Positions 8,487 to 18,065 of a stretch of 64,000 nucleotides of DNA are shown in pieces. The translations under genes were made by a program, and so were the position numbers. Origin of the DNA: DAIDKA01 sp036521075 (GTDB lineage Bacteria > Pseudomonadota > Gammaproteobacteria > Steroidobacterales > Steroidobacteraceae); contig DATDIL010000135.1 in NCBI GenBank assembly GCA_036521075.1, forward strand, positions 1 through 64,000, given 5' to 3'. Position 1 is the first letter of the stretch. The number at the start of each line of letters is the position of its first letter. The notes beneath the pieces are model-generated. The model saw nothing but the letters and a program-made list of their open reading frames with translations. It did no database searches and was not told the DNA's origin.

Positions 8487-10195
8487 GGACACTCCTTGCG
8501 CTAGCATCGATCGTGGCGATGTTCTGTGCGCTCACCCGCTCCGCCGCCGCCTTTCCGGTGACAGTGAAAATCGATGCCTCGAAACCGGTCGGCGTGCTGC
8601 CGCCGATCTGGCGGTTCTTCGGCGCGGATGAGCCAAACTACGCGACTCGCCCGGCAGGAGAGAAGCTCCTGATGGAACTGGGCCGGCTGCGTCCGGGCCG
8701 AGTGTATTTCCGCGCCCACAACCTGATGACGAGCGGTGACGGTACGCCCAGCCTCAAATGGGGCAGTACCAACATCTATACGGTGGGGAATGGCAAGCCG
8801 GTCTACGACTTCACCATAGTCGACCACATCATCGATACCTACCTGGCACGCGGTATCCATCCCTATCTGGAAATCGGCTTCATGCCCGAAGCGATGTCAT
8901 CCGCCCCCGCTGGTGCCCCGTACCACCGGCTGTGGCGAGCCGGAGTCGACTACAAGGGCGCCCCATCCGGTTGGTCTTACCCGCCACGGGACTACCGCCA
9001 GTGGGCGGAATTGATCTACCAATGGACCCGCCATAACGTCGAGCGTTACGGAAGTGCGGAAGTGCAGCGCTGGTATTTCGAGGTGTGGAACGAGCCTAAC
9101 CTCGACTTCTACTGGGCAGGTACGCCGGAGGACTTCTATCGACTACACGACTACGGTATCGATGCGGTGCGCCGTGCGCTGCCAGGCGCCCGGGTCGGCG
9201 GTCCCGACCTCGCTGGATCGGGTGCCTTCCTGGAGGGCTTCCTGCAACATATCACTACGGGCACCAACTACGCGACCGGCAAGATCGGCACGCCCAGTGA
9301 CTTCCTCTCCTTCCACGCCAAGGGTCAGCCCGTGGTGTTGGACGGTCACGTGCGCATGGACATCGCCAAGCAACTGAAGACCGCTGACGAGGCGTTCGAC
9401 AGGATCAGCGCGGTGCCGCAGCTGGCTCACAGCCCGATCATCATTGGCGAAAACGACCCTGAGGGCTGTGCCGCCTGCCCGGGACCTGAGAATGCATATC
9501 GCAACGGCACGATGTACTCGAGTTACACGGCCGCCATCTATCCGCGCTTGTGGGAGCTGGCACGCCGAAAGAACGTGAATCTCGAGGGTGCGCTAACCTG
9601 GGCGTTCACCTTTGTCGGTCAGCCATGGTTCGCCGGTTATCGGCAACTTGCGACCAACGGCGTTGATCTGCCCGTGCTCAATGTGTTTCGGCTATTCGCA
9701 CGGCTCGATTCAACACAGGTCGAGGCGACTAGCAGCTCAGAGGTGCCGCTGACCACGATGCTGGCAGAGGGCGTCCGCAGCGTGCCTGACGTCGGCGTAC
9801 TGGCGACACGCGCCAAAAAAGACGGGCGGGTGGCTATCCTGCTGTGGCATTACCGCGACGACGACGTGGCGGGACCTGTGGCCGAAGTCAAGCTCGTGAT
9901 TGGCGGCCTTGGGCCCGGCCTGAAGCTGCAGGCTCGCGTTTGGCGCATCGATCGGCAGAGCGGCGACGCGTTCACCGCATGGAAAGCCATGGGCGCACCC
10001 ACCAATCCCTCCCGACAGCAGATTGATCGACTTCTGGACGCCTCGCGCATGTTGGCCCGAGCCATCCCGTTGGGCCGCCGCGCGAATGACGGCAGTGCCA
10101 TCCTGGAGACTCGCCTGCCTCTCCAAGGCGTACAGCTGGTTGAAGTGCGTCGGATGAGCACCTCTCATAAATCGCTGCCGCCGGTTTCGCCGTGA
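8483..10195 (+). CDS. Secreted GH39-family glycoside hydrolase
   Basis: 570-residue retaining glycosidase of family GH39 (beta-xylosidase and relatives). The GTG start overlaps the MFS stop (GTGA) and opens with a signal peptide (RTLLALASIVAMFCALTRSAAA). The acid/base Glu is E204 in FEVWNEPNLDFYW and the nucleophile is probably E323 in IIIGENDPEGC; both strand-end motifs are intact. The C-terminal part forms a beta-sandwich-like region. Coupling to sugar transport and oxidation genes suggests it releases the pentose in the periplasm or outside the cell from xylan- or arabinan-derived oligosaccharides or plant glycosides. A longer open reading frame begins at 7871, but its upstream part is out-of-frame MFS sequence. 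Confidence 0.85.
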   Translation: MRTLLALASIVAMFCALTRSAAAFPVTVKIDASKPVGVLPPIWRFFGADEPNYATRPAGEKLLMELGRLRPGRVYFRAHNLMTSGDGTPSLKWGSTNIYTVGNGKPVYDFTIVDHIIDTYLARGIHPYLEIGFMPEAMSSAPAGAPYHRLWRAGVDYKGAPSGWSYPPRDYRQWAELIYQWTRHNVERYGSAEVQRWYFEVWNEPNLDFYWAGTPEDFYRLHDYGIDAVRRALPGARVGGPDLAGSGAFLEGFLQHITTGTNYATGKIGTPSDFLSFHAKGQPVVLDGHVRMDIAKQLKTADEAFDRISAVPQLAHSPIIIGENDPEGCAACPGPENAYRNGTMYSSYTAAIYPRLWELARRKNVNLEGALTWAFTFVGQPWFAGYRQLATNGVDLPVLNVFRLFARLDSTQVEATSSSEVPLTTMLAEGVRSVPDVGVLATRAKKDGRVAILLWHYRDDDVAGPVAEVKLVIGGLGPGLKLQARVWRIDRQSGDAFTAWKAMGAPTNPSRQQIDRLLDASRMLARAIPLGRRANDGSAILETRLPLQGVQLVEVRRMSTSHKSLPPVSP

Positions 10196-10319
10196 CGGCA
10201 GCCCGCCAGCGCGAGAAAAATGCTTGCAATTGCTCGGATTCACCGGTCATCGATGCCGAGCTTGCGGATGGCATGGTCTAAGATCGCGTAAATTGGGTTG
10301 CAGATAAGGAGGGGACGTC

Positions 10320-11664
10320 ATGGTCAGATCCTTGGTTCGAATTGCATTTGCCGGCGTTGCGCTCGTGCTGATCGACACGGCGTTCGCACAGATCACATCT
10401 GCCACCGTCACCGGGGGGCGGATGGTGGGCGTAGTCAGTGAAGGCATCGCATCGTACAAAGGCATTCCATTCGCCGCGCCGCCGGTTGGCGACTTGCGGT
10501 GGAAGTCGCCGCAACCGGTACGTGCTTGGCGCGGGACTCGCAAGGCGGATACCTACGGCCCCAGTTGCATGCAGGATTCGAATTTCGCGAAGCTGTTCGG
10601 TGCACCGCCCGCCATCAGCGAGGATTGCCTTTACCTGAATGTGTGGACTGCGGCCAAGTCCCGCGACGAGAAGCTACCGGTCATGGTGTGGATTTACGGT
10701 GGGGGCTTTGTTGGTGGAATGACCAGCATTCCGGCATACGATGGGACGCATCTCGCCCAGCAGGGCGTGATTTTCGTCAGCATCGGCTATCGTCTGGGCG
10801 TATTCGGCTTCCTGGCGCACCCTGACCTCACGCAGGAGACCGGCAAGGGGTCCGGCAATTACGGCCTGCTTGATCAGATTGCCGGGCTCAAATGGGTCAA
10901 AGCCAATATCGCGGCTTTCGGCGGGGATCCCGCCAGGGTCACCGTATTCGGTGAATCGGCCGGCGGCATATCAGTGAGCCTGCTGGCCGCCTCGCCCCGC
11001 GCGAAAGGACTCTTCCATGGGGTGATTTCAGAAAGTGGCGGCAGTTTTGGTCCACCGCGCATGGGCAATGAAGGTGGAGAGTCAGTGCCACCAATGAAGC
11101 TTGCCGAGATCTCGGGCAAGGCGTTTCTCGACAAGCTCGGCGCCCATGACATCAAGGCGGCTCGCGCACTCGATGCCGCTGTCATTCAGAAAGCACTGGG
11201 TCCGGGCCTGCAGGGCGGGTTTTTCCCGGTTGTCGATGGTGACGTGCTTCCCGGCGATTTGTACGTGCGGTATTCGCATCGACAGTTCAATGACACCAAT
11301 GTGCTGATCGGTACCAACTCGGACGAGGGGGGCATTTTCACATTCACCGCACGGTTCGAGCCATGGCTCCGAAATCGGGTATGTGTTCCGCAACCTGGGC
11401 GGCCCGGGTGGCGGCCCCGCGGGAATACAGCGGCCGCCGACAGCCGAGGATGAGCAAATCTCGGACCTGTTGAGCGGCTATTGGGTGAAATTTGCGAAAA
11501 CCGGCAATCCCAATGGCGGCGGCCTGCCTCAGTGGCCGGCATTCTCGGCCGCGGCGCCGCAGGCGCTTGTCATTGATCAGCACCCGGATGCACGGCCGGT
11601 ACCGAATGAACCACAGTTGCAGACTTTGGACGGCTACTACGCCTGGCGACGGGCCAGCAGATGA
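10320..11664 (+). pseudogene. Type-B carboxylesterase, broken by internal deletion and frameshift
   Basis: Secreted type-B carboxylesterase (alpha/beta hydrolase). A good AAGGAGG site precedes ATG 10320, followed by a signal peptide and the family motifs SEDCLYLNVW, GGGFVGG, the nucleophile elbow GESAGG (S213) and NSDEGG (acid E336). After GIFTFTARFE the frame runs out to a stop near 11453. The true continuation is in another frame from about 11360: CAT at 11362 gives HGSEIGYVFRNL, the catalytic-His region, and it reads to a stop at 11664. Between NSDEGG and the His motif family members normally have roughly 100 more residues, which are absent here. The lesion is therefore a deletion of about 300 bp that also shifted the frame, leaving the gene inactive. 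Confidence 0.75.
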
Positions 11665-11704
11665 GGGTGCATTCGGCATAACCCTTCTGCGATCATCCCT
11701 CCGG

Positions 11705-13363
11705 ATGCGTCACGAAACCCAGATTGCCGTCCTCGGTGCCGGTCCCGTCGGGCTGTGCTTGGCCATTGATCTCGCCTGGCGTGGCATACGCGTAGTCGTT
11801 GTCGAACAACGGGCGGCCGGTGAGCCGCCCAGCGTGAAATGCAACCATATCGCATCGCGCACCATGGAGGCGTTTCGGCGTCTGGGATTCGTCGAAAAAA
11901 TCAGGGCGGCCGGTCTGCCGGACGATTATCCCAACGATGTCGTATTTCGCACGCGTGCCACGGGATATGAGCTCACCCGGATCCACATTCCGTGTCGCCG
12001 TGACCGCTACCGGGACACGAGCGGACCTGACGGTGGGTGGGCGACGCCCGAACCGCCGCACCGGTGCAATCAGATCTATTTCGAACCCGTATTGTATGCA
12101 CAGGCCGCAGCACAAGAGCGGATTACGATACTGAACGATTGCAGAGTCGAGTCAGTCGGGCAAGATGATACGAGTGCCTGGCTCGATGTTCGCAGTCTGA
12201 AGGATGGCGGGCGGTTTCAGGTCCGTGCCGATCATGTCGTGGGATGTGATGGTGGCAGGTCGGTGGCACGCAAGGCGATCGGTGCAACGCTCAGCGGAGA
12301 TGAGGTCATCCAGCGAGTGCAATCAAGTTTCATCCGCACGCCGGAGCTGATCAGGCGAATCACGAAGCCGGACGCCTGGATGAGTTATCTCTACAATCCG
12401 CAGCGCGCCGGGAATCTCGTGGCCATCGACGGGCAGGAGCTGTGGCTGGTTCATAACTACCTGCTGCCCGATGAGAAGGGATTTGACAGCGTCGATCGGG
12501 ATGCATGCATACGGCTGCTGCTTGGTGTGGATGAGTCCTTCCGCTATCAATTGCTCGCGGAAGAGGACTGGATCGGGCGGCGGCTGGTTGTCGATAAGTT
12601 GCGGGATGGGCGCATCTTCATTTGCGGTGATGCGGCGCATCTGTGGGTGCCATATGCCGGCTATGGGATGAACGCAGGTATCGCGGATGCGTTGAACCTT
12701 TCGTGGCTGCTGGCCGCTCACCTGAATGGATGGGCTCCTTCCGGAATCCTGCGCGGCTATGAGATCGAACGGTTGCCGATCACCGAACAGGTATCGCGAT
12801 TTGCGATGCGAATCGCGGAAGGAGCGATTGCCGAGCGTACCGGCGTGCCCAGGGAACTGGAGGATGCCACCGAGCAAGGAGCGGCGGCCCGGCAGGCCGT
12901 CGGCTCGGCAGCGTATGCATTGCACGTTCAGCAGTTTGCCTGTGCGGGTTTGAACTACGGATATTTCTATCCTGACTCGCCGCTGATTCTGTATGACGGC
13001 GAAGCGCAGCCGCGCTATACGATGCACGACTACACCCCCTCGACGGTTCCCGGCTGCCGCCTACCGCATCTGTGGTTGGGGGAAGGGCGTTCGATCTACA
13101 GCGAACTCGGTCCGGAATTTACCTTGCTGCGATTTGATCAATCAATCGACATAGAGCCGCTGCTGGCCGCGGCACAAAGCAACGCAGTGCCAATGAGACT
13201 TCTGGACCTGCATTTCCCGCTAAGACCCGAGCCTTATCGCCATGCGTTGTGCCTGTGCAGGCCGGACCAGCACATTGCCTGGCGGGGTAATGCAATTCCG
13301 GGCGATCCGCAGAGGATCATAGATACCATTGTCGGCCGCTTCGTGGACGGTGGGTCAGTCTGA
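11705..13363 (+). CDS. FAD-dependent aromatic-ring monooxygenase (PHBH fold)
   Basis: 552-residue class A flavoprotein monooxygenase. The ADP-binding motif GAGPVGLCLAIDLA lies near residue 10, the DG motif (GCDGGRSVARKAIG) near 175, and GDAAHLWVPYAGYGMNAGI, which binds the FAD ribityl and pyrophosphate, near 310. The C-terminal ~150 residues resemble the thioredoxin-like tail of MhpA/phenol-hydroxylase-type enzymes. The chosen start is the ATG at 11705; an in-frame extension upstream is out-of-frame esterase sequence. It probably hydroxylates an aromatic acid or phenol with NAD(P)H. No ring-cleavage genes are adjacent, so the substrate is unknown. Confidence 0.82.
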   Translation: MRHETQIAVLGAGPVGLCLAIDLAWRGIRVVVVEQRAAGEPPSVKCNHIASRTMEAFRRLGFVEKIRAAGLPDDYPNDVVFRTRATGYELTRIHIPCRRDRYRDTSGPDGGWATPEPPHRCNQIYFEPVLYAQAAAQERITILNDCRVESVGQDDTSAWLDVRSLKDGGRFQVRADHVVGCDGGRSVARKAIGATLSGDEVIQRVQSSFIRTPELIRRITKPDAWMSYLYNPQRAGNLVAIDGQELWLVHNYLLPDEKGFDSVDRDACIRLLLGVDESFRYQLLAEEDWIGRRLVVDKLRDGRIFICGDAAHLWVPYAGYGMNAGIADALNLSWLLAAHLNGWAPSGILRGYEIERLPITEQVSRFAMRIAEGAIAERTGVPRELEDATEQGAAARQAVGSAAYALHVQQFACAGLNYGYFYPDSPLILYDGEAQPRYTMHDYTPSTVPGCRLPHLWLGEGRSIYSELGPEFTLLRFDQSIDIEPLLAAAQSNAVPMRLLDLHFPLRPEPYRHALCLCRPDQHIAWRGNAIPGDPQRIIDTIVGRFVDGGSV

Positions 13364-13428
13364 TCCCGTGCGTTGTTCGTCTCGATAACGCTTTTCAGCG
13401 TCGCACGATTGCCGCTTACCCGTGGCGA

Positions 13429-16400
13429 TTAGCGGGATGCGACCTTGGTGATCGTCGCCTCGGAGTTGCGGTCGATCAGCTCGTTGAACGGATCTACGCC
13501 GGCGAACTTCGGCAGGCGGCTGACCGTCAGAGTGACCGTCTGGACGCCGGAGCGGATCGGCAACTTCTGCACCGCGATCACCTTGCTGGCGTCATAGCCG
13601 GCATGGCCCGGCTCCACGTCGAAAGCCCCGACAGCCAAGGTTTCCTCCATGGGCGCCGGCGTTTCATTGCCCTGGCCGTCGGCGTAGAGCTTCTTGGCGT
13701 CGACGGTGAAGGTGAGGTCGTAACGCCCATCGGCGCGCCGCCTGGCCACCGCGTGCGAGGCCTTCACGTCGTAGAGGGTGATTTTCTCGAACAGATCCGT
13801 GATCAGTTGCTGCTTGTCCGCCGGTGCCTCGGCCCGCAGATCGCGCACCAGGTCGAGTGAGGTGGGATAGGGCGGCCCCTTGAAGGCGAAGTCGTGCAGC
13901 AACTGGCGCAGGGCGCGGTTGACCACCTCCTCGCCAATCTCGTCCTGCAGCCGATACATCACCAAAGACCCCTTGCGATAGTGCACGTAGGCCTGGTTTT
14001 CGACGCGCTCCAACGGCTCTTCCTGCAGTACGTCGGTGGCGCGCGAGCGCAGGTAGCTGTCGAGCTCGAACTTCAGGAATTTGCGCATCAGGTACGGCCC
14101 GTACATATGCTTCATGACCATGGCCGCCGAGTATTGGGCGAGGGTCTCCGACAGCACTGTCGAGCCCTGCTCGTCGGCGCCTATGACCTGGTGCGCCCAC
14201 CATTGGTGGGCCAGCTCGTGGGCGCCGACGTAGGTGACCATGTCGAGGCGGGTAGCATCGCGGTTATCGGCAATGAAGAAGATGCCTTCGGACCACGCGA
14301 TGGTGTTGGCGTAGGACTGGGCGAAGGCGCCTTGTGGTGCGGGGAACTCCAGCACCCGCACCTGATGGAACTGATAGGGGCCGAAATTGGCCTGATAGTA
14401 GTCGAGCCCGGCGCGCATGGCGTTTTCGATGCGCGCCACGTTCCAGGGGTGCTGCGGATCGTAGTAGACGCTGATCTGCACACCCTTGTAGGCCTGGGTG
14501 GCCAGCGCATACCTGGCCGACTGCACCGAGAAGAAGTCCATGATCGGTGAGTCGGTGACGAAGCGAACCGTGCGGCGCCCGTCCTTGAGGGTCTGGCTGA
14601 CCGCCTGGCCGGGCGCGATGGGGATCTGGTTTGCGTCCGTTGTGACCGTGATGTCGGCGGTCACCCAGTCAGCGTCGTGACGCAGGTAGTTCACCTGATC
14701 GGCGCCGGGGGCCCCGAGCTTGGGCATGTGCAACTCGGGCGGCAGACCGTATTTGCGCCGCTTGGAGCGATCCTGCAGCAGCAGGCTGCGGTCCATGCCG
14801 ATGCGGGGCGCCACGCGTTGATCGTTGATGAAGGTGCCATTGTCCACCACCGAGACCATGTCGCCGCTGTTGCGGAAGCCGTGCTGCGCGAGTGTGGTGG
14901 AGAAGCTGAGCGTGCGGGTCTCGCCGGGCTGCATCGCATGCTCAAAGGAGTAGATGCGGTAGTTGTAGCCGGGGAACGCCGTTTGCAAGTGCGCGCCCTG
15001 GATGGTGAGGCTGTTCACGACCAGATCGCGCGGTAAGCGAATGTGTATCACGCCCACGGGCGCGCCGGTGCGGTTCTGGATGGTGTAGCTGCCCTGCGTT
15101 TCGACCCTGGGCTCGTGGGGGTAGATCTGGACGGCCAGCTTGACGGAGGCGACCCTCGGCTGCGGCACAGTCGCGTAGCGTAGAAACTTCTTTTCATAGT
15201 CCGCTGCCCAACGCTCATTATCAAGCTGGGTGCGATAGGAATTGAGGATGTTGGTGTTGTAGAAGATGAAGGCGCCCGATCCGACGAAGATCGCGACCGC
15301 GATCGCGAGAACGACGCCGGTCGTACCGCGCAGCCTCGCGGGGAGAGCGCGAAGGCGTGGTGCCAGGAGTGTCTCGGTCCCGCGGCGCCACAGGCCGTAT
15401 GACAGCACCAACAGGATGAGCGCGAACGCGCTCCAATAGAGTCGGAACCAATAGGCGCCGATCCAGGCGCGGCCCTGGCCGTCCATGTCCGACAGCGGTA
15501 CGTTCGAGGCGCTACCGTACTGATAGAGATGGTGCTCGAAACCCAGGCTGGTGAGCACGATCGTGGAAATCAGATACACGGCCATGACCGCCCAGCCGAT
15601 GTATTTGTGGGAACTGAGAGCCTGGATGAATATCGCCAGTGCCGCCAAGAGCACGAAGTCGATGCTTTGCGGCAGGACCCACCAGAGCAGGTACTTGCCG
15701 ATCTCGAAATTGAAGTAGCCCTTCGCCGCCTGCAGGGCGATGGCGACGACAACCCCGATCAGCAGGGTCGAGATCAGCACCAGGCTGATCGCCATGGTCT
15801 TGGGGCCGACGAACATCCAGTCGGCGACCGGCGTCGCGTCGATGATTTCGTGTGTGCGCTGCTCCTTCTCCCGCCACACCAGCTCGCCGGCATAGTAGAT
15901 GGCGATGATCAGGGCGAAGAAGTCGAAAACCGCCAGGGGCGTGATCATCACCCGCGTGACCGGGAAGATCCGTCCGCCGTAGTCACTGATGTCCGTGGAG
16001 AGCCACAGGGTCAGGCCCGCCAACAACGCCGCCAGTCCCACCAGCACGAAATAGGCAGGGCTCAGGAACACCTGGCTGGCGTCGAGCCGCGTCCGCGCCC
16101 ACAGTTGTGCCCAGGTCGCGGCGGCACCGAAGCTGGGTTTCGCAAGGCCTGCGACACGCTCCGCAAGATTGCGTCCGACTACCGCCGGTTCGATGGCGGC
16201 CGCTGGTCCGCGCCCTCGCCCTGAACGCTCGGCGGACTGGAAGCTGAAGAGTCGATGGGCCAGGGCCAGGGCGCCGCAGCCAACCCCGAGCCACAGCACC
16301 TTGTTCCACAGCAGATCACCCGCGAGCGGCGGCAGCAGCGAGTTGCGCTCGCTGGCGGTCCAGTAGCGGGTGACCGCGCTGAAGGCCGACCCGCCAAAAG

Positions 16401-17025
16401 GCTCCCAGAGCGCCGCAACATGTTCCAGCCCGGCCTTGCTCAGGACCGCCCCGAATACCGCTCTGAGCACCAGGAGGGCGATGAGGCCGACGTAGGTCCA
16501 CATCATCGAACGGGTGAGCGTGGTCAGCGTGAAGAACAGCGCAGAGGACAGGAAGAGAATCGGCAGCGCCAGCACCCCATAAGCGTAGACGTAGTTGCCC
16601 AATACCACCGGCCCGAGCGTCTCCTTGTCGACCCAGGGCGCCAACGAGCCTAGCCACAGGCCAACCGGCACCGCGAGGAAAGCCAGCGCCGCCGCAGCGA
16701 AGGCACCGGCAAAGCGCCCGTAGAGATACTCGAACTTGCGGATGGGCGTGGTGCGAATGATGGCGCCGAAGCCGGTCTCGTCGTCGCGCACGATCACGTT
16801 GGCAACGAAGGCCACGACCACGAAGGCGTACATGATCGCGAAAATGAGACACGACTGGGCGATGACGAAGGCCGCGTTCTTGTGGATGTTGTCGGTGGAA
16901 CCAAGCTGGATGTTGCTCGAGGCTACCGAACCGAACGCCAAAAGAGCGAACAGCGGCAGCGCGATCCAAAAGATCGGCTGACGCAGCTGGTAACGGAATT
17001 CGAAAGCCCAGATCTTGGCGAACAT
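13429..17025 (-). CDS. ABC transporter permease fused to an M1-type metallopeptidase
   Basis: 1198-residue fusion. Residues 1 to about 560 are polytopic membrane sequence with two ABC-2-like permease blocks, each about six TM segments (WIALPLFALLAFGSV near 20; VIVRDDETGFGAII between TMs is typical). After a further TM near 570, a periplasmic M1 aminopeptidase region follows, with the zinc motif HELAHQWW at about 936-943 and the third ligand Glu in LSETLAQY about 20 residues on. The start is ATG 17025, 15 bp after the stop of the partner ATPase. Such fusions occur in several proteobacterial and Bacteroidetes genomes; the transported substrate is unknown, and coupled export and processing of peptides is an inference. 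Confidence 0.88.
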   Translation of the reverse strand: MFAKIWAFEFRYQLRQPIFWIALPLFALLAFGSVASSNIQLGSTDNIHKNAAFVIAQSCLIFAIMYAFVVVAFVANVIVRDDETGFGAIIRTTPIRKFEYLYGRFAGAFAAAALAFLAVPVGLWLGSLAPWVDKETLGPVVLGNYVYAYGVLALPILFLSSALFFTLTTLTRSMMWTYVGLIALLVLRAVFGAVLSKAGLEHVAALWEPFGGSAFSAVTRYWTASERNSLLPPLAGDLLWNKVLWLGVGCGALALAHRLFSFQSAERSGRGRGPAAAIEPAVVGRNLAERVAGLAKPSFGAAATWAQLWARTRLDASQVFLSPAYFVLVGLAALLAGLTLWLSTDISDYGGRIFPVTRVMITPLAVFDFFALIIAIYYAGELVWREKEQRTHEIIDATPVADWMFVGPKTMAISLVLISTLLIGVVVAIALQAAKGYFNFEIGKYLLWWVLPQSIDFVLLAALAIFIQALSSHKYIGWAVMAVYLISTIVLTSLGFEHHLYQYGSASNVPLSDMDGQGRAWIGAYWFRLYWSAFALILLVLSYGLWRRGTETLLAPRLRALPARLRGTTGVVLAIAVAIFVGSGAFIFYNTNILNSYRTQLDNERWAADYEKKFLRYATVPQPRVASVKLAVQIYPHEPRVETQGSYTIQNRTGAPVGVIHIRLPRDLVVNSLTIQGAHLQTAFPGYNYRIYSFEHAMQPGETRTLSFSTTLAQHGFRNSGDMVSVVDNGTFINDQRVAPRIGMDRSLLLQDRSKRRKYGLPPELHMPKLGAPGADQVNYLRHDADWVTADITVTTDANQIPIAPGQAVSQTLKDGRRTVRFVTDSPIMDFFSVQSARYALATQAYKGVQISVYYDPQHPWNVARIENAMRAGLDYYQANFGPYQFHQVRVLEFPAPQGAFAQSYANTIAWSEGIFFIADNRDATRLDMVTYVGAHELAHQWWAHQVIGADEQGSTVLSETLAQYSAAMVMKHMYGPYLMRKFLKFELDSYLRSRATDVLQEEPLERVENQAYVHYRKGSLVMYRLQDEIGEEVVNRALRQLLHDFAFKGPPYPTSLDLVRDLRAEAPADKQQLITDLFEKITLYDVKASHAVARRRADGRYDLTFTVDAKKLYADGQGNETPAPMEETLAVGAFDVEPGHAGYDASKVIAVQKLPIRSGVQTVTLTVSRLPKFAGVDPFNELIDRNSEATITKVASR

Positions 17026-17040
17026 GGCCCGGGCCCGCGG

Positions 17041-17925
17041 TCAGGCGGCGTGGCGGACGGTGAACAGGGTAGAGAAGTAGACATCCTCGACCCCACCCTG
17101 TTCCGATGCGAAACCTTCGCCCGGATCTGCGTCTGCGAGCACATGCACGACCGTACGCCCCGCGAACAGGCGCGTTGAGATGACCTCGTGCTTGGCACGA
17201 CAGGCCTCCAGCTCGTCGCGCCCGATGGCCTTGGTCCAGATGCGGCCTTTCAGGGCCGCGATCAGCGCCGCCGGCTCGCCTTCGCGCACGATGCGGCCGT
17301 CCACGATGATCGCCATGCGTGGACACAGGTCCGACACGTCGGCGACGATGTGGGTTGAGAGGATGACGACGACATTCTCGCCGATCTCGGCCAGCAGATT
17401 CAGAAAGCGCAGGCGTTCCTCCGGGTCGAGGCCGGCGGTCGGCTCATCGACGATGATCAGCGACGGATCGCCGATCAGGGCCTGGGCGATGCCGAAGCGC
17501 TGGCGCATGCCGCCGGAGAACCCCGACAGAGCCTTGTGACGCACGTTCCAAAGATTGGCCTGGTTGAGCAGGTGCTCGACGGTCGCGCGCCGGGCCTTCG
17601 CGTTTGCGAGACCCTTCAGCGTCGCCAGATGATCGAGCATCTCCAGGGCCGAAACGCGCGGATAGACGCCGAAATCCTGGGGCAGGTAGCCCAGCCTGCG
17701 CCGCAGCGCCTGGGGATCGGCCAGCACATCGATATCATCGAAACGAACCGATCCCGATGTCGGCGCCTGCAGCGTCGCCACCGTGCGCATCAGGGTCGAC
17801 TTGCCCGCGCCATTCGGACCCAGAAGCCCATAGAGCCCATGCGGGATGTCGAGTGAGACTGCGTCCAGCGCCTTGACGCCGTTCGGATAGACGTGGGTCA
17901 GCTTGTCGATTGTCAGCGTGGGCAT
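17041..17925 (-). CDS. ABC transporter ATP-binding protein of the permease-peptidase pair
   Basis: 294-residue ATPase of the ABC-2/DrrA type. Walker A is GPNGAGKST, Q-loop PQDFGVY, signature FSGGMRQR, Walker B LIIVDEP, and the switch His is in STHIVAD. The first ATG giving MPTLTIDKLTHVYPNG is at 17925; a GTG at 17934 three codons upstream is possible but neither has a well-placed ribosome site. It lies immediately upstream of, and on the same strand as, the permease-M1 fusion, so the two form one transporter. The last ~75 residues extend beyond the nucleotide-binding domain with no recognised motif. Confidence 0.9.
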   Translation of the reverse strand: MPTLTIDKLTHVYPNGVKALDAVSLDIPHGLYGLLGPNGAGKSTLMRTVATLQAPTSGSVRFDDIDVLADPQALRRRLGYLPQDFGVYPRVSALEMLDHLATLKGLANAKARRATVEHLLNQANLWNVRHKALSGFSGGMRQRFGIAQALIGDPSLIIVDEPTAGLDPEERLRFLNLLAEIGENVVVILSTHIVADVSDLCPRMAIIVDGRIVREGEPAALIAALKGRIWTKAIGRDELEACRAKHEVISTRLFAGRTVVHVLADADPGEGFASEQGGVEDVYFSTLFTVRHAA

Positions 17926-18038
17926 ATCGATCACGGCGCCTGGCGGTCGCCCCTCCCTTTGGATTGCCGAATGTAACCGAAAACGGGAAGCCCCGGATCC
18001 TGCCGTGTTGACAGTGAATCCAATATAATGGACACTAC

Positions 18039-18054
18039 ATCTAGCATGCTAGAT
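18039..18054. promoter_or_regulatory. Perfect 16-bp palindrome upstream of the GNAT gene
   Basis: ATCTAGCATGCTAGAT reads the same on both strands and lies 12 bp before the GNAT start codon, just downstream of a good -10 element (TATAATGG at 18024). This is the position of a repressor operator overlapping the transcription start or leader. The XRE-cupin regulator at 18688 is a candidate binder; its own promoter region holds a related half (ATCTAGAAT near 19321). Binding is inferred. Confidence 0.45.
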
Positions 18055-18065
18055 CAGAGGGTAAG

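Noticed and set aside
18008..18029. TTGACA ... TATAAT as a sigma70 promoter for the GNAT gene
   Set aside because: The two hexamers are perfect but only 10 bp apart, too close for a standard promoter. Only the -10 element is usable.
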